Source: Thiomicrospira sp. UBA5634 (GTDB lineage: Bacteria; Pseudomonadota; Gammaproteobacteria; Thiomicrospirales; Thiomicrospiraceae). From it: DNA of 5,392 nucleotides. The notes beneath the pieces are model-generated. The model saw nothing but the letters and a program-made list of their open reading frames with translations. It did no database searches and was not told the origin of the DNA. Within the stretch, counting starts at the first letter, position 1. Each line of letters opens with the position of its first letter. The position numbers were made by a program, and so were the translations under genes. Below, one piece after another: positions 1 through 5,392 of this stretch. Where the stretch lies: positions 1,398 to 6,789 of the forward strand of contig DIJW01000165.1 in the NCBI GenBank assembly GCA_002421475.1, in the 5' to 3' direction.

Positions 1-1
1 A

Positions 2-652
2 CGCCGTACTTTGGTGCGGGTATTAGAAACTCTGTTGCGTTTAATGCACCCGATTATGCCGTTTATTACCGAGGAAGCTTGGCAAGCGGTTGCACCGTTA
101 GCTGGGAAACACGGCGACACCATTATGTTGCAACCCTATCCGCAAGCCGATGAAAGCAAAGTTGATCCGGCAGCCGAAGCGGAATTGGATTGGGTAAAAC
201 AATTTATTATGGGTGTGCGTCGTATTCGCTCTGAAATGGATATTGCCCCAAGTAAAGCCTTGCCAGTGTTTTTAACCCAAGTTTCTGCGCAAGACCAGGC
301 CTGGTTGGACAATAACCGTTTGTTCTTGATGACATTAGCTAAACTCGAATCCATCGAAGTATTGACGGATAACGCTAATGCGCCCGAAGCGGCGGTATCT
401 TTAGTCGGTGAAATGAACATTTTGATCCCGATGGCCGGTTTAATTGACAAAGATGCCGAGTTGGCACGTTTAGAAAAAGAAATAACGCGCTTACAAAATG
501 AACAAAGCAGATTGGACGGCAAATTAAGTAACGACAGTTTTGTTGCACGAGCACCGGCAGAAGTCGTTGCAAAAGAGCGCGAAAAACTGCAAGATATACG
601 CAACGCATTGACTAACCTGGAGCAGCAACATGCTAAGATTCAACAGCTTTAA
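2..652 (+). CDS. valS: Valyl-tRNA synthetase, C-terminal part (5' end outside window)
   Basis: ValRS charges tRNA-Val with valine in the cytoplasm. Only the last 216 residues are present; the reading frame is open to the left edge, so the Rossmann catalytic core, editing domain and KMSKS loop lie outside. The visible part starts in the class Ia anticodon-binding helical domain, with RRTLVRVLETLLRLMHP followed by IMPFITEEAWQ and DTIMLQPYP. It continues through VRRIRSEMDIAPSKALP and ends in the ValRS-specific C-terminal arm, a Lys/Glu/Gln-rich antiparallel coiled coil over about the last 75 residues (LIDKDAELARLEKEITRL, then SFVARAPAEVVAKEREKL). That arm contacts the tRNA elbow. From memory these motifs match E. 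coli ValRS closely to the end, so the C-terminus looks intact. The 3' end overlaps the next gene by 23 nt, suggesting cotranscription. The gene carries one copy of the 12-bp palindrome described elsewhere, encoding DQAW. Confidence 0.96.
   Translation, partial: RRTLVRVLETLLRLMHPIMPFITEEAWQAVAPLAGKHGDTIMLQPYPQADESKVDPAAEAELDWVKQFIMGVRRIRSEMDIAPSKALPVFLTQVSAQDQAWLDNNRLFLMTLAKLESIEVLTDNANAPEAAVSLVGEMNILIPMAGLIDKDAELARLEKEITRLQNEQSRLDGKLSNDSFVARAPAEVVAKEREKLQDIRNALTNLEQQHAKIQQL
294..305. repeat. 12-bp palindrome ACCAGGCCTGGT, copy 1 (in valS)
   Basis: This is an exact copy of a self-complementary 12-mer found three times in the window. It lies within valS, where it encodes part of DQAWL in a variable stretch between conserved ValRS motifs. 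Confidence 0.7.
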
Positions 653-1340
653 TCGCACTTTAACCTTAACGTGCCTATTTTTAATCGCACAATCTGCTTG
701 GATAATGCCGGCAAATGCACAAACTGATGGCTATACGCATTATATCAGTGACTCTATGCAAATCCCCTTGCGTCGCGGTGCGGGCACAGAGTTCCGAATT
801 GAACGCATGTTATCGGCCGGTAGTCCGATCAAAGTATTAGAGGTAGGCGATTCAAACTGGTCACGTATTGAATTCACCCAAAACAACCGCACATGGGAAG
901 GCTGGGTAAATAAAGTGGCAATTCAAAGTGAACGCCCGAGCAAAATGTTATTGGAAGAACAGACGGAACGTTTTAACCGTTTGGATACACGTTTTAAACA
1001 GTTACAAAGCGAACACTCTTCATTACGTGATCAATTTAAAACCGCCAGTACTGAACTAGAGCAAATCAAGCAAGAACGTTTTGAACTCAGCAAACAGCTT
1101 GAACATATCAAACGTGTTGCAGGCAGTACGTTAGAAATTGAACAGCAAAATCAAGACTTACGTAAATTAGTCGGTGATTTAGAAACTCAAAACGTAATCA
1201 TGCGTGAACAAATCGCCCAAGCTGAAGACACGGTTAAACGTCAGTGGTTTTTAACCGGCGCAGGCGTATTGATTCTAGGTTTGTTAATCGGACGATTCTT
1301 CCGCATGCCCGCTCGTCGCGGTGGTTGGGATAAGATTTAA
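630..1340 (+). CDS. SH3 and membrane-anchor domain protein (TIGR04211 / YgiM-like)
   Basis: This is a 236-residue envelope protein whose function is not established. An N-terminal signal peptide (basic start, hydrophobic core about residues 11-26, probable cleavage after ANA at 28-30) leads to a bacterial SH3 domain at about 37-100, with LRRGAGTEFR at 47-56 and W89, W92 near its end. A long Gln/Glu/Lys-rich coiled coil follows at about 105-203, then one transmembrane helix at about 206-224 starting QWFLTGAGVLILGLLIG, and a short basic tail. This order, and the QWF...G-rich helix with arginines and a tryptophan behind it, match E. coli YgiM and the TIGR04211 'SH3 and anchor' family. By topology the SH3 and coiled coil should face the periplasm. 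The start is supported by GGAG at 619-622, 7 nt before the ATG; a later start would lose the signal peptide. No lipobox precedes C15. SH3b domains often bind peptidoglycan, so a wall-associated role is plausible but inferred. Confidence 0.88.
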   Translation: MLRFNSFNRTLTLTCLFLIAQSAWIMPANAQTDGYTHYISDSMQIPLRRGAGTEFRIERMLSAGSPIKVLEVGDSNWSRIEFTQNNRTWEGWVNKVAIQSERPSKMLLEEQTERFNRLDTRFKQLQSEHSSLRDQFKTASTELEQIKQERFELSKQLEHIKRVAGSTLEIEQQNQDLRKLVGDLETQNVIMREQIAQAEDTVKRQWFLTGAGVLILGLLIGRFFRMPARRGGWDKI

Positions 1341-1357
1341 ACTCAACGGCATATATT

Positions 1358-1402
1358 GCAGACATAAAAAAACCAGGCCAAGCCTGGTTTTTTTATGTCT
1401 GC
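1358..1402. terminator. Bidirectional intrinsic terminator between convergent genes
   Basis: A perfect inverted repeat has 21-nt arms at 1358-1378 and 1382-1402 around the 3-nt loop CAA. The stem top is ACCAGGC/GCCTGGT, flanked by seven A on the left and seven T on the right, so transcripts from either strand form a GC-rich hairpin followed by a U run. It lies between the stop of the SH3/anchor gene (18 nt away) and the stop of dsbC on the other strand (27 nt away), which is where a shared terminator is expected. Confidence 0.92.
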
Positions 1403-1428
1403 CAAATCACAAGATCAGAACAAAACGC

Positions 1429-2148
1429 TTAGCGACTCAACGCCTGAATCAGTTCTTTCGCCGGAACATAACCCGGAACCATTTGACCATTATCCAACAA
1501 TAAAGTCGGCGTACCGGAAATCGCAAAACTTTGCGCTTGCGTCATATGATCCATTAGCGGATTAACACAGGTTTTAGTCGCCGGATCAGTACCATTCATT
1601 GCCGCATCCAGCGCTTTTACAGGATCCTTATCACACCACACCGATTCCATCTTGTAATAACTTGGCGTTTGCGGCCCGGAACGTGGAAACGCCAAATAAC
1701 GCACCGTAATACCGTTTTCATTTAACTCGGCTATGTCTTTATGAAACTTTTTACAATATGGACAATCAATATCCGTAAACACGCTAATGGTGTGTTTGGT
1801 TTTACCCTTGGCCGGATAAATAATCATCGACTTTTCAGGAATCGCGTTTAAAGTGTGTAGCCGTGCTTTATTTTGCGCGCTTTCTGTCAGGTTTTCTCGC
1901 GTTGCCAAATCCACCACGTTACCATTAAACAGATATTTACCATCCGCAGTCATATAGATCACGTTAGAACCTAAAGTCACCTGATATAAACCATCCAGCA
2001 CACTTTTTTCAATTTTAGCTGCCGGAGCATTTGGCACAATTTCGTTCAGTTTGTTTTGAATAGTTTGTTCAGCCGAGGCCATCGCATTCAATGCTAAAGC
2101 GCTCACCACCAGGCCTGGTAACGCCTGTTTCATTACTTTTTTAAACAT
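1429..2148 (-). CDS. dsbC: Thiol:disulfide interchange protein DsbC (periplasmic disulfide isomerase)
   Basis: DsbC reshuffles wrong disulfides in periplasmic proteins and is kept reduced by the membrane protein DsbD. The 239-residue product, normal for the family, has a signal peptide with likely cleavage after MASA (residue 26) and an N-terminal dimerisation domain at about 27-85 (GLYQV, then YMTADGKYLFNGNVVDL). A linker leads to a thioredoxin-fold domain with the redox motif FTDIDCPYC (C129, C132) and the cis-proline loop GTPT (P214). C172 and C194, in VWCDKDP and KTCVNP, match the second structural disulfide of DsbC. The motif is CPYC, the form found in E. coli DsbG, rather than the CGYC of E. 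coli DsbC, but overall the protein reads as DsbC. The ATG is preceded by AGGA with 5 nt spacing. It begins 15 nt after the xerD stop, so the two genes are probably one transcript, an order also seen in E. coli. recJ, which follows dsbC in E. coli, is absent here. Confidence 0.95.
   Translation of the reverse strand: MFKKVMKQALPGLVVSALALNAMASAEQTIQNKLNEIVPNAPAAKIEKSVLDGLYQVTLGSNVIYMTADGKYLFNGNVVDLATRENLTESAQNKARLHTLNAIPEKSMIIYPAKGKTKHTISVFTDIDCPYCKKFHKDIAELNENGITVRYLAFPRSGPQTPSYYKMESVWCDKDPVKALDAAMNGTDPATKTCVNPLMDHMTQAQSFAISGTPTLLLDNGQMVPGYVPAKELIQALSR
2108..2119. repeat. 12-bp palindrome ACCAGGCCTGGT, copy 2 (in dsbC)
   Basis: An exact copy lies in the signal-peptide region of dsbC, where on the - strand it encodes part of LPGLV (residues 10-14). 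The peptide context differs from that of the valS copy, so conserved protein sequence does not explain the shared word. Confidence 0.7.
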
Positions 2149-2163
2149 AAAAATCCTATATCA

Positions 2164-3066
2164 TTATCCGCGCGGATGATGCTGTTGATGCAGCGATTTC
2201 AAGCGTTCTTTCGCTACGTGAGTATATATTTGGGTGGTAGCCAAATCACTATGCCCCAACAACAACTGTACCGTTCGCAAATCCGCGCCGTGATTAATTA
2301 AATGCGTTGCAAACGCATGTCGCAAACCGTGAGGCGATAGTTTACCAGTGATACCCGCTATTTGAGCAAGATTATGAATCCGATGCCACAAGGTTTGGCG
2401 AGTCATCGGCCTGCCGATGCGTGATACAAACAGAGTTTCTACCCAACGCTCACCGACTAAATTGGGGCGCGCGTTGCGTAAATATGTTTGTAGCCATTCG
2501 CTGGCATATTCACCTAACGGCACAAGGCGTTCTTTATTACCTTTGCCGGTAACCAGCACCAGGCCTGCGGATAAATTAAGTTGCGCTAACGGCAACTCCA
2601 CCACCTCCGACACGCGTAAACCGCTGGCATACATTAACTCTAAAATAGCACGGTCGCGTAAACCTAAATCGGTATTGACATCCGGCGCATTGAGCAAATC
2701 TGTTACCTGGCTTTCGCTAATCACACTTGGAATCGCTGCGACTATTTTGGGCGTTTTGAGTAAATCACATGGATTAATTGACAACCAGGCCTGGTCTAGC
2801 GCAAAACCATAAAAACGTTTGAGTGATGACACCAAACGCGCAATCGAGCGATCTTTGCGTTTATCATCCTGCAAAAATCGCAAAAACGTCTGTAAATCAT
2901 CGCGCGACACCTGCAGCCAAGCTAAACTGGTCATCCCCTGCTCTGCATCCAACCAACGCATAAACTGCACCAGATCAGTCCGATACGCTGATTGGGTGTT
3001 GGCACTTAGCCCTTCCGACAACAATAAATGCTCTAAAAACGCCTCTAAAGCCTGTTCAAAATGCAT
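2164..3066 (-). CDS. xerD: Tyrosine site-specific recombinase XerD
   Basis: XerD works with XerC and FtsK at the dif site to resolve chromosome dimers before division. The 300-residue protein has an N-terminal core-binding domain at about 1-105 (SANTQSAYRTDL at 21-32, SIARLVSSLKRFY at 74-86) and a C-terminal catalytic domain. All six catalytic residues are present: R151 in SGLRVSE, K175 in GKGNKERLVPLG, H246 and R249 in SPHGLRHAFATHL, H272 in LLGHSDL, and nucleophile Y281 in TTQIYTHV. Their spacing follows E. coli XerD (298 residues) with an offset of only 2-3. The ending RLKSLHQQHHPRG is typical of XerD rather than XerC and argues against a phage or integron integrase. AGGA lies 8 nt before the ATG. 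dsbC follows directly and a promoter lies upstream. The gene contains one full and one partial copy of the 12-bp palindrome. Confidence 0.96.
   Translation of the reverse strand: MHFEQALEAFLEHLLLSEGLSANTQSAYRTDLVQFMRWLDAEQGMTSLAWLQVSRDDLQTFLRFLQDDKRKDRSIARLVSSLKRFYGFALDQAWLSINPCDLLKTPKIVAAIPSVISESQVTDLLNAPDVNTDLGLRDRAILELMYASGLRVSEVVELPLAQLNLSAGLVLVTGKGNKERLVPLGEYASEWLQTYLRNARPNLVGERWVETLFVSRIGRPMTRQTLWHRIHNLAQIAGITGKLSPHGLRHAFATHLINHGADLRTVQLLLGHSDLATTQIYTHVAKERLKSLHQQHHPRG
2558..2567. repeat. Partial copy ACCAGGCCTG of the palindrome (in xerD)
   Basis: Ten of the twelve bases match, and the last two (GT) are replaced by CG. It lies in xerD, where the - strand encodes AGLV (residues 167-170). 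Confidence 0.5.
2784..2795. repeat. 12-bp palindrome ACCAGGCCTGGT, copy 3 (in xerD)
   Basis: An exact copy lies in xerD, where the - strand encodes DQAWL at residues 91-95, near the end of the core-binding domain. The peptide happens to equal that at the valS copy, although the proteins are unrelated. Confidence 0.7.
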
Positions 3067-3112
3067 ACGGCTAGTCCTATTTTCAGGGATTTGTCAGATG
3101 AATATAGCACTG

Positions 3113-3142
3113 ATTATAGGGCACTTGGATGTTTCCTGTCTT
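3113..3142 (-). promoter_or_regulatory. Predicted sigma70-type promoter of xerD-dsbC
   Basis: Read on the - strand, a perfect -10 box TATAAT (3118-3113) lies 18 nt downstream of AAGACA (3142-3137), which matches four of six bases of the -35 consensus. Transcription would start near 3106, leaving a leader of about 40 nt before the xerD ATG. The position, between the terminator of the upstream gene and xerD, fits a promoter for the two-gene operon. This is a prediction from consensus only. Confidence 0.6.
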
Positions 3143-3143
3143 T

Positions 3144-3159
3144 TCGGGTTAAAACCCGA
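3144..3159. promoter_or_regulatory. Palindrome adjoining the xerD -35 box (possible operator)
   Basis: TCGGGTTAAAACCCGA is a perfect inverted repeat with 7-nt arms and a 2-nt AA centre. It begins 2 bp upstream of the predicted xerD -35 hexamer, so its centre would be near -45 of the transcript, where an activator or a repressor could bind. No T run follows on either strand, so it is not a good intrinsic terminator. The binding protein is unknown and the regulatory role is inferred. Confidence 0.4.
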
Positions 3160-3178
3160 CCCACATAATAAACGCCAT

Positions 3179-3208
3179 AAAAAAACCCCGGACTCAGCCG
3201 GGGTTTTT
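3179..3208 (-). terminator. Intrinsic terminator of the RND efflux gene
   Basis: Read on the - strand, the stem AAAAACCCCGG / CCGGGGTTTTT has a 6-nt loop and ends in a run of seven T. The hairpin starts about 14 nt after the stop codon of the RND permease. It separates that gene from the xerD promoter lying in the same direction, so the two transcripts are probably independent. The + strand copy also has five T, but no + strand gene is upstream. Confidence 0.9.
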
Positions 3209-3222
3209 ATAAGCTTGGCTAA

Positions 3223-5391
3223 TTACGCCTTCGCCATTTCTTTTTCTATACGTGCTTTATCATCGCCATCCGGACTTGACGGATAATACGTCTGCCAGAT
3301 GAAATACATTAACGGAATAACTAACAAGGTTAATACCGTTGATGAAATCGTACCGAAAATCAACGCAATCGCTAAACCACCGAAAACCGGATCGGTAATC
3401 ATAATCATCGAAGCGAAAATAATCGCCAAAGCAGTTAATAGAATCGGACGGAAACGAACCTTACCAGCCTCGATCACCGCTTCACGTAAACCTTTGCCTT
3501 CACGACGATATTCTAAAATAAAGTCGATCAATAACAAGGAGTTACGCACCACGATACCGGCCAACGCAATCACCCCGATCATTGAAGTCGCGGTAAAGGC
3601 TTGATCCAACAACCAGTGACCCGGGAACACCCCGATCATGGTTAACGGAATCGCGCCCATTACAATCACCGGCACCATAAACGATTTGTAATAACCCACC
3701 AAAATCAAGTAGATAAAGATCAGTGCCACAATAAACGCACTACCCATATCGCGGAAAACATCGAGGGTTAAACGCATCTCACCACCCCACAATAAGGTGT
3801 AATCCGTCACATCTTTCGGTTGTGCTTCCACAAAGCCAAGGTTAGCCGTTTGGAAAGTCACGCCGGACTCCGCTAACGGAACGTTATCAATCATTTTATC
3901 CAATGACAATACCGCATAAACCGGACTTGAACGTAACAATTCACCACCGATCATCACCATTGAATGTTGGTCACGCCCCATCATCGGTTTAGGTAATACG
4001 CGCTCTTCAATGGTCGCAATTGCCGATAACGGTACTGCCTCTCCCGAGAAAGAGTTAATACGTAACGTCAATAATTGCTCGGCCACGGTACGCTCAGAAC
4101 GCGGTAAACGCACAATAATATTCACCGGCTCACGCACATTGTCCAAGTGCATATAACCCAGTTCATAACCATTGATATAGTCACGTAACATTTTACTCAC
4201 CGCCGCCGGTGCAATACCGAGCAGGTTCGCTTGCTCAAGGTCGATATTAATTTCATAACTCAGTGCATCATCGGTCACAGAATTATCAACGTTAATCATG
4301 CCGTAAATCTGTTCAAACTTAGTATTGATTTCATTAGCAGCAACACGCAGTTTGTCATAATCCGGCCCATACAATTCGGCCTGAATTTGTGCTGTTACCG
4401 GCGGGCCAGGTGGGGTTGCATAAATTTTCACCCGTGCCTGCGGGAAATCTTGGCGCACCATCGCAAAGGTTTCATGTAACTGCTGTGCAATTTCATGCGA
4501 ACTTAAGCTACGCTGGTGTTTATCCAATAAATTTACCCGAATTTGCGCAAAGTCCGAACCCTGCTTAATTAAGTCACCACGCACCAAAGCCGCAAAATCA
4601 ATCGGTGCAGGCTGCCCAACAAACACGGTGTAATCGGTCACATATTGCGTTTTCGATAAAATATCACCAATAAAACGCACCACGCGATCCGTCGATTCTG
4701 TTGCCGTTCCGGTTGGCATATCCACCTGAATTAAGAAGGTGTTGGTGTTATCAAACGGCAGCATCTTCACCTCAACCCCCGCCGCATGTAACGGATTATT
4801 CATGCCGTCACCACGAATAAACTGCATTGCAGGTTGTAACATCGCGCCAATCAAACTGACCAATACCGCACCTAAAAACAGATTACGTTTGGTACGGCTT
4901 TCAATCATCGGCACAATCGTTTTAACGTATAAACGCTGCATCCAATCTTCTTGTTGCGGATGATGTGCTTCTAAACTTTCGCGCTGCTGCATCTCGCGAA
5001 TCGCTTTTTTGCCCAACCAGCGATACGACGCATAAGGCACCAAAATATAAGCAATCAATAAGGACGCAATCATCGCAATCGGCACGTTAAACGGAATCGG
5101 CGCCATAAACGGCCCCATCATGCCGGTAACGAAAGACATCGGAATAAACGCCAGAATAACCGCTAACGTCGCCACGTTAGTTGGGTTACCGATTTCATTG
5201 GTCGCCCGAATTAACAATTGATCAAAGTTTTTCGGATCAAAGCCGTGATGAATATGGCGATGAATATTCTCGATAACCACAATCGCCGCATCCACCAATA
5301 AACCAAGCGATAAAATCAACGCAAACAAGGTAATACGGTTCATGGTTTGACCAAAAATTAAACCAATTACCAATACCACAAACAAAATCAG
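3223..5391 (-). CDS. RND-family efflux transporter permease, C-terminal two thirds (5' end outside window)
   Basis: This is a proton-driven inner-membrane pump subunit of the AcrB/CusA superfamily, expected to work as a trimer with a periplasmic adaptor and an outer-membrane channel. About 722 residues are visible and the frame is open at the right edge. Numbering from the leucine codon at 5385-5383, it runs from the end of TM3 through TM4 (17-39, GLLVDAAIVVIEN), TM5 (69-89) and TM6 (100-122), then TM7 (165-186), the second periplasmic porter/docking loop (about 190-543), TM8-TM9 (544-590), TM10 (599-623, GIVVRNSLLLIDF), TM11 (645-665) and TM12 (667-695). Aligned to the AcrB proton relay, D407 is kept (D32), D408 is Ala (A33), K940 is Arg (R614), and R971 and T978 are kept (R644, T651). 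VDAA resembles heavy-metal pumps such as CusA, whereas the rest looks like drug/lipophile-type or uncharacterised RND subgroups. The substrate is therefore unknown. By AcrB alignment about 375 N-terminal residues are missing. A strong terminator follows. Confidence 0.92.
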   Translation of the reverse strand: MILFVVLVIGLIFGQTMNRITLFALILSLGLLVDAAIVVIENIHRHIHHGFDPKNFDQLLIRATNEIGNPTNVATLAVILAFIPMSFVTGMMGPFMAPIPFNVPIAMIASLLIAYILVPYASYRWLGKKAIREMQQRESLEAHHPQQEDWMQRLYVKTIVPMIESRTKRNLFLGAVLVSLIGAMLQPAMQFIRGDGMNNPLHAAGVEVKMLPFDNTNTFLIQVDMPTGTATESTDRVVRFIGDILSKTQYVTDYTVFVGQPAPIDFAALVRGDLIKQGSDFAQIRVNLLDKHQRSLSSHEIAQQLHETFAMVRQDFPQARVKIYATPPGPPVTAQIQAELYGPDYDKLRVAANEINTKFEQIYGMINVDNSVTDDALSYEINIDLEQANLLGIAPAAVSKMLRDYINGYELGYMHLDNVREPVNIIVRLPRSERTVAEQLLTLRINSFSGEAVPLSAIATIEERVLPKPMMGRDQHSMVMIGGELLRSSPVYAVLSLDKMIDNVPLAESGVTFQTANLGFVEAQPKDVTDYTLLWGGEMRLTLDVFRDMGSAFIVALIFIYLILVGYYKSFMVPVIVMGAIPLTMIGVFPGHWLLDQAFTATSMIGVIALAGIVVRNSLLLIDFILEYRREGKGLREAVIEAGKVRFRPILLTALAIIFASMIMITDPVFGGLAIALIFGTISSTVLTLLVIPLMYFIWQTYYPSSPDGDDKARIEKEMAKA

Positions 5392-5392
5392 C

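Noticed and set aside
136..608. Open frames on the - strand inside valS
   Set aside because: They run antisense to a clearly conserved ValRS C-terminus, and their translations are Ser/Cys/Arg-rich with no recognisable domain.
1321..1503. Short + strand frame across the terminator into dsbC
   Set aside because: It crosses the strong hairpin and runs antisense to the dsbC 3' end, and the product has no recognisable features.
2164..3066. XerD-like gene as a phage or island integrase marking a mobile element
   Set aside because: Its length, C-terminus and dsbC neighbour identify chromosomal XerD. No tRNA, attachment repeat or other mobile gene is nearby.
3067..3222. Small gene or regulatory RNA in the xerD-RND gap
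   Set aside because: The gap is accounted for by a terminator, a palindrome, a promoter and a ribosome site on the - strand. No separate small frame with a ribosome site is evident.
2417..3286. + strand frames opposite xerD and the following intergenic region
   Set aside because: XerD is complete with all catalytic residues on the other strand. These frames give low-complexity Ser/Lys/Arg-rich translations, and the second one crosses the RND terminator.
3299..4963. + strand frames opposite the RND gene
   Set aside because: They are antisense shadows of a long conserved membrane-protein frame, without a credible ribosome site or domain.

Overview
The window is ordinary chromosomal core sequence from a gammaproteobacterium of moderate GC content (mid-40s percent by eye). 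The ValRS C-terminus, the YgiM-type SH3/anchor protein and the catalytic-residue spacing of XerD all line up well with their E. coli counterparts. The xerD-dsbC order is the same as in E. coli, but the rest of the layout differs. A sulfur-oxidising or marine Thiotrichales-like genus is possible from the general look of the RND pump. That is a weak inference and I would not assign a genus.

Layout: (1) On the + strand, the 3' end of valS (valyl-tRNA synthetase) overlaps by 23 nt the start of a gene for a secreted, membrane-anchored SH3/coiled-coil protein of the TIGR04211/YgiM type. (2) A perfect 21-bp inverted repeat with A and T runs lies in the gap between convergent genes and can terminate transcription from both sides. 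(3) On the - strand, xerD (site-specific recombinase for chromosome dimer resolution) is followed 15 nt later by dsbC (periplasmic disulfide isomerase), apparently as one operon. A good sigma70-type promoter precedes xerD, with a 16-bp palindrome directly upstream of its -35 box. (4) Farther right on the - strand, and running off the window, is the C-terminal two thirds of an RND-family efflux permease. It ends in a strong intrinsic terminator that separates it from the xerD promoter.

Functionally these are unrelated housekeeping or envelope modules: translation, chromosome segregation, periplasmic thiol chemistry and efflux. I see no mobile element, CRISPR array, RNA gene or defence system, and no convincing new multi-gene system.

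The least expected signal is a word, not a gene. The 12-bp palindrome ACCAGGCCTGGT occurs exactly three times in the first 2.8 kb and once more as a 10-bp core. Its two halves also form the top of the convergent-gene terminator. It sits in different genes and partly in different peptide contexts, so a DNA-level role (uptake word, iterated palindrome or protein-binding site) deserves a genome-wide count.
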